This document shows positions 1 to 6,582 of a stretch of 25,903 bases of DNA, one piece after another. The DNA is from a virus: positions 1-25,903 of the IMG/VR virus record IMGVR_UViG_3300032235_000836, one strand, 5' to 3'. Every line of letters begins with the position of its first letter. The stretch's first letter is position 1. Below the pieces are notes generated by a model that saw only the letters and a list, made by a program, of their open reading frames with translations, did not search any database and was not told the origin of the DNA. The translations under genes and the position numbers were made by a program.

Positions 1-615
1 ACGGCAATTGACATTTCTCAATACATGGATTATGAAGGACCACAAATTCCTATTCAAATATTAAAATGTGGTATCTCAGATGAGATGTATGAAATGTATC
101 CTGAATTAAAAGAGAAGAGAGTTGGTCTCGGTGTTGCCAATATTTCAATGGAATATTTGGAGAATCTTAATCGTTTTAAATTTACTGAAGATAAAACGGA
201 AATTAAGAATCGTATGGTAAAACAATTTCAAGCATCTCAAGCGGGTATATCAGAAAACAAGTTAGATGGTAGGGGTAAAATTAACTTGGCAAAATACTTT
301 GTAACGATTGAATGTTATGATTATTCTGTAAGTGAAGATGAGACTATTAATTTAAAAGATGGCGTTAAGAATATGATGGTTACTCGTTTGGGTCTACAAG
401 TTAGATTTACTGATGCAGAAACCGGTGTTGTGTTTGGAGCTTCGGGATTGGGTGAAGCTAAAACAGTTAGAGAATTAACATTATTATCTGACGCAACAGT
501 TGACCCAGTTAAATTTAATCAATCAACAATTTCTATTTCAACAAAGAAAGCACTTGATATTGCATGTGCAAGAATTTTAGATAGGATGATTAAGAAAGGA
601 ATTTTTACAAAATAA
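1..615 (+). CDS. csgG: CsgG-like curli secretion pore protein, 5' end outside window
   Basis: The frame is open from base 1, so the true start and any lipoprotein signal lie upstream; the first ATG in the window is at 25. About 204 residues are visible. The layout matches the CsgG family: a stretch with FKFTEDKTEIKNRM and then QASQAG, where CsgG has its LDR/LQE region, followed by a beta strand ending in FVTIECYDYSVSED, and then VRFTDAETGVVFGASGLGEA, which fits the family pattern of a strand, DxxTGxV and a Gly-rich turn. CsgG proteins form the outer-membrane pore that exports curli subunits in bacteria. CsgG-like genes have been reported in some T4-like marine phages, so a phage copy is not unique. 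The next two genes also encode membrane or exported proteins and follow closely, suggesting one envelope-directed operon. The family call is by pattern only; a general outer-membrane lipoprotein is the alternative. Confidence 0.72.
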   Translation, partial: TAIDISQYMDYEGPQIPIQILKCGISDEMYEMYPELKEKRVGLGVANISMEYLENLNRFKFTEDKTEIKNRMVKQFQASQAGISENKLDGRGKINLAKYFVTIECYDYSVSEDETINLKDGVKNMMVTRLGLQVRFTDAETGVVFGASGLGEAKTVRELTLLSDATVDPVKFNQSTISISTKKALDIACARILDRMIKKGIFTK

Positions 616-620
616 AAATT

Positions 621-770
621 ATGGAAAAATTATATAAAGTATTGTCGGGTGCAACATTAACATTCATTTTATGTGCGTTAATTTTTGATGGTGTTATGAT
701 TTATACTCATTTTTTTAATGAGGAATTAAATAACACTATTATCAATAACATAGATAAGGTAATATATTAA
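621..770 (+). CDS. Small single-pass membrane protein, 49 aa
   Basis: The ATG at 621 lies 5 bases after the stop of the CsgG-like gene, and the TAA at 768-770 overlaps the junction with the next gene (TAATGATTG). The protein begins MEKLYKVLSG and has one hydrophobic segment at about residues 8-31 (LSGATLTFILCALIFDGVMI), followed by an Asn-rich polar tail. It has no lipobox or recognisable domain. Its position between a CsgG-like pore gene and an exported protein gene suggests an inner-membrane partner of the same cassette, but that is inference from context. CsgE and CsgF, the usual accessory proteins of CsgG, are soluble exported proteins, so this is not an obvious version of either. Confidence 0.6.
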   Translation: MEKLYKVLSGATLTFILCALIFDGVMIYTHFFNEELNNTIINNIDKVIY

Positions 771-773
771 TGA

Positions 774-2336
774 TTGAAAAGGTTAAGAAATTTTTTAAGT
801 GTATTTTTTATATTTTGTCTAGCTTCCAAAGCTGATGCACAGACATTTACACAAACGTTTATCGATAAGTGTAGTGGGGAACTAAAAATAGCAACAACTA
901 CCTATGTAAAAGGTAACGCTTATGTTTCCTTCTATGACCAAATGAGGGTCTTTACACCGGCTGAAGTAACAAGTGGTGCTATGCAAGTTTGGTTACAATC
1001 CGTATACATCACATACTCAACAGTAGGTTGTCCAACAAATCAGGTTGTACAACAAACAGTTCAACAAACGGTTAATCAAGCAGTAGCAGCCGCAGCACAA
1101 CAAGCGGCAACACAAGCTGCTAGTGCCGCCGCGGCTCAGGCGGCAAGTGCAGCTGCATCATCTGCTGCCAGTTCGGCCGCGAGTAGTGCTGCATCATCTG
1201 CAGCGAGTAGTGCAGCATCATCAGCAGCAAGTTCGGCAGCGTCGTCCGCCGCAAGTGGTGCCGCCAGTTCATCAGCTTCATCTGCTGCAAGTAGTTCTGC
1301 AAGTTCGGCAGCATCATCAGCGGCAACTCCACCTCCAACACCATCTACACCAACACCGGCAGCTTCATCATCAAGTAGTTCATCGGCACCTGCACCATCT
1401 TCAAATTCGTCATCTTCATCTAATAATAGTAGTTCATCATCAAGTTCATCTGACAATAAGAGTAGTTCTTCATCAGAAACTAAATCGGAGACTAAAAGTG
1501 AAACTAAATCGGAAAGTAAATCAGAATCTAAGTCTGAGAGTAAATCTGAGGAAAAGAAAGAAGAATCTAAGTCTGAATCTAAAAAAGAAGAAAAGAAGGA
1601 AGAATCTAAAGAAGAAAAGAAAGAGGAGAAAAAAGAATCTAAAAAGGAAGAAAAGAAAAAAGAATCAAAACAATCTCCAATAAATCCATTATTAATTGCT
1701 TCTGATTTATCAACCGTACAAACATCAAGTGACCAATGGTCAGTAATTTTGTCGATAGGTATGAGTCGTTCTTCATTGATGGGGGATAAAAGTTATTCAT
1801 TAAATTCAATGACTTGGAGTAATCTTAAACAATTTGCATTAAGTGGTGGTATTACTAAAATGAATTTAAATGATAAGGGGTCTTTAACCTCTATTAATTC
1901 ATATTCATTAACCACAGCTTATTTATCGGGTAGTTTAATGGCTTTGGGTGGATTTACTAAAATTATACCAAATCCTAAATTGGGAACTTATGGTTATAAT
2001 TTGGGTTTGGTTACATTATTATTACAAAATACCAAAGGTGGATATGATGTTAGTTTGAGTAATTCATCTGTTGTATTTTGGACTAAACCATATCCACAAA
2101 GTAAGAAACTAACATTGTCACCGCAAATATTTGTAATTCCTCCTGGGATGAGTGTTAACACTAAAACAGGTCAAGTATCTTACGGTAACTCTATTGGTAT
2201 ATTGGCGGGTACTTCTGTAGATTATAAAATAAGTAAAAGGTTTGGTTTTAGTTTTAACTATAAAATCAACGCATCAACGGCACCCGGAGCACCTGCATTA
2301 AGTAATTTCCTCATAGGTTCGAGGATGATGCTTTAA
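774..2336 (+). CDS. Exported Ala/Ser- and Lys/Glu/Ser-repeat protein with beta-rich C-terminal domain
   Basis: The 520-residue protein must start at TTG 774, because an in-frame TGA lies immediately upstream at 771-773 and the residues after the TTG form a good signal peptide (KRLRNFLSVFFIFCLASKADA, likely cut before Gln23). Order of parts: a small N-terminal domain with Cys33 and Cys86, a QQTVQQTV heptad-like stretch, about 80 residues of SSAA repeats (103-184), a Pro/Thr linker, a poly-Ser stretch (197-233), ETKSESK then EEKKEES repeats (234-297), and a 220-residue C-terminal part rich in alternating polar and hydrophobic residues. The C-terminal part looks like an outer-membrane beta-barrel, although it ends in Leu rather than the usual Phe. 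The gene follows a CsgG-like gene and a small membrane protein gene in tandem. I do not recognise the family. It could be a surface protein displayed on the infected host, or a fibre-like protein. Confidence 0.72.
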   Translation: MKRLRNFLSVFFIFCLASKADAQTFTQTFIDKCSGELKIATTTYVKGNAYVSFYDQMRVFTPAEVTSGAMQVWLQSVYITYSTVGCPTNQVVQQTVQQTVNQAVAAAAQQAATQAASAAAAQAASAAASSAASSAASSAASSAASSAASSAASSAASSAASGAASSSASSAASSSASSAASSAATPPPTPSTPTPAASSSSSSSAPAPSSNSSSSSNNSSSSSSSSDNKSSSSSETKSETKSETKSESKSESKSESKSEEKKEESKSESKKEEKKEESKEEKKEEKKESKKEEKKKESKQSPINPLLIASDLSTVQTSSDQWSVILSIGMSRSSLMGDKSYSLNSMTWSNLKQFALSGGITKMNLNDKGSLTSINSYSLTTAYLSGSLMALGGFTKIIPNPKLGTYGYNLGLVTLLLQNTKGGYDVSLSNSSVVFWTKPYPQSKKLTLSPQIFVIPPGMSVNTKTGQVSYGNSIGILAGTSVDYKISKRFGFSFNYKINASTAPGAPALSNFLIGSRMML

Positions 2337-2473
2337 GATATTACCTCTTTATCAACCTTTAATGGTTGTGTGTGTTGTCTTTGTCTTTTAGGACCATACT
2401 CGGTTGTCATTTTAGAAATTGTGGCACCTAATGAACCACACATAAGAAATAAGATTAATACTAATTGTATCAT
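2333..2473 (-). CDS. Small membrane or exported protein, 46 aa
   Basis: The ATG at 2473 (read leftward) opens a 46-codon frame. The N-terminus is hydrophobic (MIQLVLILFLMCGSLGATIS) and the rest is polar and basic (YGPKRQRQH). Its stop overlaps the stop of the exported repeat protein by 3-4 bases in a convergent arrangement, which is typical of compact phage genomes. The hydrophobic segment could be a membrane anchor or an uncleaved signal. There is no lipobox consensus around Cys12 (LMCG lacks a good -3 to -1 pattern). I do not recognise it. The evidence is the hydrophobic-then-polar layout and the tight fit with the neighbour, so it could still be a chance frame. Confidence 0.45.
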   Translation of the reverse strand: MIQLVLILFLMCGSLGATISKMTTEYGPKRQRQHTQPLKVDKEVIS

Positions 2474-2599
2474 AATAATTGTGTTTTTTTAATATAACTA
2501 TTGTAAAAGTACAAAAAATATATTAAAAAACGAAGAAAAATAGGATTTTATTAATAAGTTAAAAAAGGTTCTTTATATAATACAATTATTATTTATGGG

Positions 2600-2640
2600 T
2601 AAACAAAAATCCCCACAACTAAAAGTCGTAGGGATTCTGA
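2600..2640 (-). terminator. Imperfect hairpin terminator after the 2710-4062 operon
   Basis: AATCCC (2608-2613) pairs with GGGATT (2631-2636), with a partly paired inner stem and a loop of about five bases. On the - strand it is followed by TTTTTG. It sits 70-110 bases downstream of the stop of the unknown gene at 2710. The rest of the gap 2474-2709 is A/T-rich and holds no gene I can support, apart from a 20-codon frame at 2595 that looks random. Confidence 0.45.
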
Positions 2641-2709
2641 ATTTTTATATTAATTAATTAATATGATTGAAATTGTACCTCTCTCCTGATACTTTAATAA
2701 TATATGTAA

Positions 2710-3057
2710 TTATTTTTTAGTAGTCAACTCTTCATGTAATTTTTTTACATCCTCACAAATTTCATATTCTTCTATTTCCTCAAAATAAGGTATAACATCT
2801 CTTGATAAAACAACGGTATCCGATTTATTAAATTTAAATTCAGTATCCCATTCTAAACCATGAATTATTGCTTGAATGTACAATGTTAATACTCTTTTTT
2901 TACTCTCACCTGTAAACCCTTTAAAAACCTCAATAATATTTTCATATATTGGTCTTTTATTGATAGTGTAAAAATCGGTAAAATCTTCATATTTACCTTT
3001 TATGTACATTTTTCTATATGGGGTTTTGGTGGTTCCTTTATATGCCATTATTTCCAT
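2710..3057 (-). CDS. Hypothetical protein, 115 aa
   Basis: This is an intact frame on the - strand, starting 2 bases after the stop of the cREC gene, so it is the last gene of a tightly packed three-gene operon. Two starts are possible: MEIMAYKG at 3057 or MAYKG at 3048. The second would leave a basic N-terminus (AYKGTTKTPYRKMYIKGKYED). The protein is mixed charged, with an acidic segment near the end (PYFEEIEEYEICED), and has no signal peptide or membrane segment. I do not recognise a domain. Its neighbours suggest a non-structural accessory protein, but nothing in the sequence shows its role. Confidence 0.7.
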   Translation of the reverse strand: MEIMAYKGTTKTPYRKMYIKGKYEDFTDFYTINKRPIYENIIEVFKGFTGESKKRVLTLYIQAIIHGLEWDTEFKFNKSDTVVLSRDVIPYFEEIEEYEICEDVKKLHEELTTKK

Positions 3058-3059
3058 TA

Positions 3060-3479
3060 TTATAAATTTATGGTTGTATGTTCTATACGTACTCTTACGC
3101 AGTTTTGAGGTAATCTATTGATGTGTCTATAATTGTTGATGTAACCCATGATATTGGCACTACCGATAGCGTTTGCAGAATGTGTGAACACATCAACTAC
3201 CGGTTGACCGTCCATCCATTGTTCAACTAACCATTTTGCACAATCCATACCGGTTTTTTCGGTAATGTTATTATAATCTAATTTATAGTTATGATAAACA
3301 TTAGTGTGCCATTCTTTCATGGCGGTATCTCCTAAATCGTGGTCTAACGAAATGATATTAATATTCTCCAATCCGTTGTACATTACGGTACTAACAAATT
3401 GTTCATAATTTCTAACAACGGTCCACCCATCTTCAATAGGTGTTCTAATGTCATCTAAATAAATTCTAATCTTTGACAT
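3060..3479 (-). CDS. Cyclic-phosphate-processing receiver-like (cREC) domain protein
   Basis: This 139-residue protein has a receiver-like fold signature: IYLDDIRTP with Asp9-Asp10 at the end of the first strand, WTVVRNYEQF, IISLDHDLGD with Asp46-His47-Asp48, TGMDCAKWLVEQ, and a late VFTHSANAIGSANI with His100 and Asn103. This pattern (LDDxRxP, SLDHDLG, HSANPxG) is that of the cREC family, which is common in phages. The family has been proposed from comparative genomics to act on cyclic phosphate ends such as those of RNA; the activity is a prediction for the family, not something visible here. It differs from signalling receivers because the DHD and HSxN motifs replace the usual phospho-acceptor arrangement. 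The ATG at 3479 is preceded by AATTTATA with no Shine-Dalgarno. It lies between the SGNH hydrolase gene and an unknown gene with gaps of 1-2 bases. Confidence 0.78.
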   Translation of the reverse strand: MSKIRIYLDDIRTPIEDGWTVVRNYEQFVSTVMYNGLENINIISLDHDLGDTAMKEWHTNVYHNYKLDYNNITEKTGMDCAKWLVEQWMDGQPVVDVFTHSANAIGSANIMGYINNYRHINRLPQNCVRVRIEHTTINL

Positions 3480-3480
3480 A

Positions 3481-4062
3481 TTATAAATTTTTTAACACCC
3501 AACTTGAGAACTTTTTATGTCCTGAGGATTTAAGATGAATACCGTCACCTGAATCTTGATATGTTACCGTGGTATCCATGGGTATGATTTTACATCCCAA
3601 TAATCTTTCTTGCATTTTATTTTGTAATTTAACATACCTATCACGACACACTTTAGTTACATTGTCTGTGTATACGGTTTTTTTAATAACTTTATTTGGG
3701 TCATATCCAACAATCACAATAACTTCCATTTCATATAGGTTACCTAAGTTAACCATTGATTGTAAATTATTAATTGTTGTTGATTCTTTGGTACTAGCGA
3801 AAGAATCATTAATACCTCCGTATATGATTAATGTATTATGGTGAGGACCATTTTCCAAATAATTTTGTAAAGTTTTTAACATCCAATCGGTTCTTTTACC
3901 ACCTTTTGATATGTTAACATAACCCATACCCATACCTTTTGCTACGGTATGTTGCCAACCATTTGAATAACAGGTTAGACTATCTCCTATAAACAAGATT
4001 TTAACATCCTTCCTTGAAGGAATGAATAAAAATAAAAAAAGTGATATTAATAGTGTTTTCAT
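3481..4062 (-). CDS. Exported SGNH/GDSL-family hydrolase
   Basis: This 193-residue protein begins with a short hydrophobic signal-like segment (MKTLLISLFLFLFIPS) and then carries the SGNH blocks in order: FIGDSL with nucleophile Ser28 (block I), the Gly54-Gly55 turn (block II), YGGINDS with Asn85 and Asp86 (block III), and GDGIHLKSSGH with Asp173 and His176 (block V, DxxH). The complete catalytic set predicts an active ester hydrolase. Family members act on acyl esters, including acetyl groups of cell-wall or capsule sugars; the substrate here is unknown. The signal segment suggests action in the periplasm or at the surface. The gene follows a lipoprotein gene on the same strand, with a terminator hairpin between them, and is followed after 1 base by the cREC gene. 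Confidence 0.82.
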   Translation of the reverse strand: MKTLLISLFLFLFIPSRKDVKILFIGDSLTCYSNGWQHTVAKGMGMGYVNISKGGKRTDWMLKTLQNYLENGPHHNTLIIYGGINDSFASTKESTTINNLQSMVNLGNLYEMEVIVIVGYDPNKVIKKTVYTDNVTKVCRDRYVKLQNKMQERLLGCKIIPMDTTVTYQDSGDGIHLKSSGHKKFSSWVLKNL

Positions 4063-4070
4063 AATAAAAA

Positions 4071-4095
4071 ATATGGCCGGCTATTAACCGGCCTA
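4071..4095 (-). terminator. GC-rich hairpin terminator after the lipoprotein gene
   Basis: GGCCGG (4075-4080) pairs perfectly with CCGGCC (4088-4093) around a 7-base loop. On the - strand the stem is followed by ATATTTTTTATT, which runs into the start of the SGNH gene. On the + strand it is followed by TATTTTT. It lies just downstream of the lipoprotein stop at 4099, so it probably limits read-through into the SGNH operon. Confidence 0.6.
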
Positions 4096-4098
4096 TTT

Positions 4099-4266
4099 TT
4101 ATTTTGTTGCAGAACTATCAGCAGGTGCTGTAGTAGAATCTGTTGTAGATACTGCAGTAGTATCAACTGTAACTGAGTCTGTTGTTCCTTCTGTGGTAGA
4201 CTTTGAACCACATGCCGCCAATGTGAACATCACACCAACAGCAAAAACTAAAATTATTTTCTTCAT
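4099..4266 (-). CDS. Small lipoprotein, 55 aa
   Basis: The ATG at 4266 opens a 55-codon frame. It encodes MKKIILVFAVGVMFTLAACG, a textbook signal peptide II with lipobox LAAC, so Cys19 would be lipidated after cleavage. The mature part is about 37 residues of Ser, Thr, Asp and Val, with TTDS-like repeats and no aromatic residues, and is probably disordered. It resembles the very short Thr/Ser-rich lipoproteins common in Bacteroidota. No clear TAnnTTTG box is visible upstream; TATATTTA at 4270-4277 is close but not a match. A phage lipoprotein next to an exported hydrolase could act in host surface change or superinfection exclusion; that is inference. Confidence 0.75.
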   Translation of the reverse strand: MKKIILVFAVGVMFTLAACGSKSTTEGTTDSVTVDTTAVSTTDSTTAPADSSATK

Positions 4267-4311
4267 ATATTTTTAAATATACACAAAAAATACCAGACTA
4301 CAAAATATCCA

Positions 4312-4343
4312 ATAAAAAAACCCCAACGAGTTGCTGGGGTTTT
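4312..4343 (-). terminator. Strong intrinsic terminator
   Basis: AAAACCCCA (4317-4325) and TGGGGTTTT (4335-4343) form a 9-bp stem around a 9-base loop. On the - strand the stem is followed by a run of seven T (complement of 4314-4320). It would end transcripts from the Clp gene and from the candidate short RNA. Confidence 0.8.
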
Positions 4344-4411
4344 AAGGTCTTTCGGTGGATTCAACTCCACTTACTTAAAAAACGAAAAGGTAATCGACAA
4401 AGAGAACCTAT
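4312..4411 (-). ncRNA. Candidate short non-coding RNA, about 100 nt
   Basis: On the - strand, a TATTTATA late-type box (4424-4417) is followed by about 70 bases with no ATG and then a strong intrinsic terminator. If transcription starts about six bases after the box, as in T4, the transcript would run from about 4411 to about 4312. It would contain an internal hairpin with stem GTGGA/TCCAC (about 4355-4370) and the 9-bp terminator hairpin. It lies between the stop of the Clp gene (4448) and the lipoprotein gene. The box lacks the 5' G found in the six + strand late boxes, so the promoter is weaker evidence. The alternative is that this is only the 3' untranslated region of the Clp mRNA. Confidence 0.35.
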
Positions 4412-4416
4412 GAGAA

Positions 4417-4424
4417 TATAAATA
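4417..4424 (-). promoter_or_regulatory. TATTTATA box, possible late promoter of the candidate short RNA
   Basis: Read leftward, the exact 8-mer TATTTATA is found in the Clp-lipoprotein gap. The preceding base is A, not the G seen at all six upstream + strand sites. In DNA this A/T-rich such an 8-mer occurs by chance several times in 26 kb, so position is the main support. Confidence 0.35.
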
Positions 4425-4447
4425 TATATAATTTCTCAAAAAGTCAA

Positions 4448-6469
4448 TTATTTATCACTATTTTTAGAAATTTTTAATTCATTTTCTTCAAAAATTATTG
4501 AAATTTCTTCGTTTTCTACTATGTTACCCATTAAAATTTGTTCACTCAAGAAATCTTCACAAAGATTTTGAATGATACGTTCCAAAGGACGAGCACCGTA
4601 TTCTTCTTGTGTGTTAAGGCTAAAGATTTGGTCAATAACACTTTGTTCGAATGTGATTTTATAACTCTTTTCAATTAATCTCGAGTTCAATTTACCTAAT
4701 TCTACATTAACAATACGTTTTAATGTTTCATCATTCAATGAATTGAATAAAACTATGTCATCAATACGATTTAAGAACTCTGGATTGAATTGTTGTTTCA
4801 ATGATTTTTGAATCATGGACTTTTTAACCTCATATTTTTGGGTTTCTGATGATGAGGTGGTAAAACCAACACCTCCACCAAACTCTGAGACCTTTTTAGC
4901 TCCAACATTTGAAGTCATAATGATTAAACAGTTGGTAAAATTAACTTTTCGACCAAAAGAATCGGTTAAATGACCTTCATCTAAGATTTGAAGTAAGATA
5001 TTGAACACATCTTTATGTGCTTTCTCAATTTCATCAAATAAAATCACAGAAAATGGGTTATTTTTCACTTTTTCAGTCAATTGACCTCCTTCATCATGTC
5101 CAATATATCCCGGAGGAGAACCAATTAAACGAGATACGTTGTGACGTTCCATATATTCACTCATATCGACACGAATAATCTTCTCTGGGTCACCGAAAAG
5201 GTTCTCAGCTAAGGATTTAGCTAGGAAGGTCTTTCCAACCCCCGTAGAACCCAAGAAAATGAATGAACCGATAGGTTTATTTGCATCTTTAATACCAACA
5301 CGATTACGTCTAATGGCTTTAGAGATTGAACTGATAGCCTCATCTTGACCAATAACCTTAGCAGATAAGGTTTTCTCCATATTTAATAGATTTACCGTCT
5401 CTTTTGTGTCCAATTTAGTGATTGGGACACCGGTCATTTCAGAAACAACAGAATAAACATCATCGATACTAACAGGAATTTTATTATCCTTTTGACTATC
5501 CATCCATTTTTTCTTTTCTTCATCTAACTTGAGATTAACTTTACGTTCTTCATCACGAAGTTTTGCAGCTTGTTCGTAATTTTGTTTTTTAACTACGTCA
5601 AGTTTTTTCTCTTTAATATCCTCAGCTTCTTTCTTTAATTTTTCAATAACTTCAGGAATTTGACTTGTAACTCGTTTTTCCGCACCTAATTCATCAAGAA
5701 CGTCAATAGCTTTATCAGGAAATTGTCTATCGGTGATATATCGGCCGGCCAATTTAACAACAGTTTCAATAACATTATCTTCATAATTTACTTTATGAAA
5801 ATCTTGATAAGAATTTTGTAGGTTTTTAAGAATCGCAACCGTTTCTACTTGAGTTGGTTCTTTTAATATTACTTTTTGGAACCTACGAGATAATGCACCA
5901 TCTTTTTCGATGTGTTTTTTGTATTCATCAAATGTTGTTGCCCCAATACATTGCATTTCACCACGAGCAAGTGCTGGTTTCATGATATTCGCCGCATCCA
6001 TTGCTCCACTTGCGTTACCGGCACCAACCATAGTATGTAATTCGTCAATAAAGACAATAACGTTAGGTGCATCTTGTAATTCGGCAAGAATTGCTTTGAT
6101 TCTTTCCTCAAATTGTCCACGATATTTTGTACCGGCAACCAATGAAGTTAAATCCAATGACATAATACGTTTATCTAACAATACTGTAGGACATTCACCC
6201 TTTTGAATCATTAATGCCAATTTTTCAACAATTGCGGTTTTACCCACACCGGCGTCACCAACAATTACCGCATTGTTTTTCTTTTTACGTGATAGAATTT
6301 GTGCAATTCGTTTCACTTCTTTGTCCCTACCAATAATAGGGTCAATCTTACCTTCCTCAGCAAGTTTAATTAAATCTCGTGAGAAATTATCTAAAATTGG
6401 TGTGTTTGAACCCTTTTTGGTTCTCTTTGGATTGATGGTTGGACCATCTTCGAAGAATTCTACAGACAT
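4448..6469 (-). CDS. ClpC-like AAA+ unfoldase lacking the N-terminal domain
   Basis: This 673-residue protein has two AAA+ modules. D1 has Walker A GDAGVGKT (71-78), Walker B VIVFIDE (137-143) and an arginine pair in SRRF (195-197). D2 has Walker A GSTGVGKT (407-414), Walker B VILFDE (475-480) and sensor-2 GARPLER (625-631). The linker between them carries a UVR-like stretch (QNYEQAAKLRDEE, about 296-308), as in ClpC, instead of the long ClpB coiled coil. The usual 140-residue Clp N-terminal domain is absent: D1 begins by residue 30. After the D2 core, a VGF tripeptide (534-536) sits where ClpC has its ClpP-docking loop. This suggests an unfoldase feeding a ClpP peptidase, probably the host's, rather than a ClpB disaggregase. 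It is divergent from hsp20 across a repeat-rich regulatory region with a host-type promoter. Confidence 0.9.
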   Translation of the reverse strand: MSVEFFEDGPTINPKRTKKGSNTPILDNFSRDLIKLAEEGKIDPIIGRDKEVKRIAQILSRKKKNNAVIVGDAGVGKTAIVEKLALMIQKGECPTVLLDKRIMSLDLTSLVAGTKYRGQFEERIKAILAELQDAPNVIVFIDELHTMVGAGNASGAMDAANIMKPALARGEMQCIGATTFDEYKKHIEKDGALSRRFQKVILKEPTQVETVAILKNLQNSYQDFHKVNYEDNVIETVVKLAGRYITDRQFPDKAIDVLDELGAEKRVTSQIPEVIEKLKKEAEDIKEKKLDVVKKQNYEQAAKLRDEERKVNLKLDEEKKKWMDSQKDNKIPVSIDDVYSVVSEMTGVPITKLDTKETVNLLNMEKTLSAKVIGQDEAISSISKAIRRNRVGIKDANKPIGSFIFLGSTGVGKTFLAKSLAENLFGDPEKIIRVDMSEYMERHNVSRLIGSPPGYIGHDEGGQLTEKVKNNPFSVILFDEIEKAHKDVFNILLQILDEGHLTDSFGRKVNFTNCLIIMTSNVGAKKVSEFGGGVGFTTSSSETQKYEVKKSMIQKSLKQQFNPEFLNRIDDIVLFNSLNDETLKRIVNVELGKLNSRLIEKSYKITFEQSVIDQIFSLNTQEEYGARPLERIIQNLCEDFLSEQILMGNIVENEEISIIFEENELKISKNSDK

Positions 6470-6489
6470 AGTTATAATATTTTATTTCA

Positions 6490-6521
6490 CAAACATAACA
6501 CATTTCATACTAAGTTCCAAA
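6490..6521 (-). promoter_or_regulatory. Bacteroidota-type promoter of the Clp gene
   Basis: Read leftward, TTTGG (6521-6517) and TATGTTTG (6497-6490) are separated by 19 bases, fitting the -33 TTTG / -7 TAnnTTTG consensus of the main Bacteroidota sigma factor. The box ends 20 bases before the Clp ATG. It is the most complete host-type promoter in the window. Confidence 0.7.
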
Positions 6522-6524
6522 TAA

Positions 6525-6582
6525 ATGTCAAAATGTCTAAAAAAATGTCTAACGGATGTCTAAATGTCACTTTTAGACATTT
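6525..6582. repeat. ATGTC direct-repeat array with terminal inverted copy (putative operator)
   Basis: ATGTC occurs five times in 44 bases (6525, 6533, 6545, 6556 and 6564), three of them as ATGTCTAA or close, followed by the inverted GACAT at 6576-6580. The last two units form an inverted repeat, AAATGTC (6562-6568) and GACATTT (6576-6582), with a 7-base spacer. The array abuts the -33 box of the Clp promoter and lies upstream of hsp20, so it is placed to control both genes. It does not resemble CIRCE (TTAGCACTC-N9-GAGTGCTAA). Confidence 0.65.

Noticed and set aside
1102-1335. Repetitive DNA resembling a tandem-repeat or CRISPR-like array
   Set aside because: The repeats are three- to nine-base coding repeats for Ala and Ser inside an intact exported protein, with no unique spacers of constant length.
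1120-1683. Long overlapping open frames on both strands across the Ala/Ser and Lys/Glu region
   Set aside because: They are shadows of low-complexity coding sequence: translations are poly-Leu/Ala/Asp or Arg/Lys/Leu with no start context.
2595-2657. 20-codon frame in the 2474-2709 gap
   Set aside because: Short, no promoter or conserved pattern, and it overlaps the terminator hairpin of the opposite operon.
4344-4376. tRNA-like T-arm (GTGGA...TCCAC) in the Clp-lipoprotein gap
   Set aside because: The loop is six bases, no acceptor stem of seven pairs can be built at the right distance on either strand, and no anticodon arm fits.
4448-6469. Assignment of the Clp ATPase as ClpB
   Set aside because: The linker is short with a UVR-like stretch rather than the long ClpB coiled coil, and a VGF loop is present.
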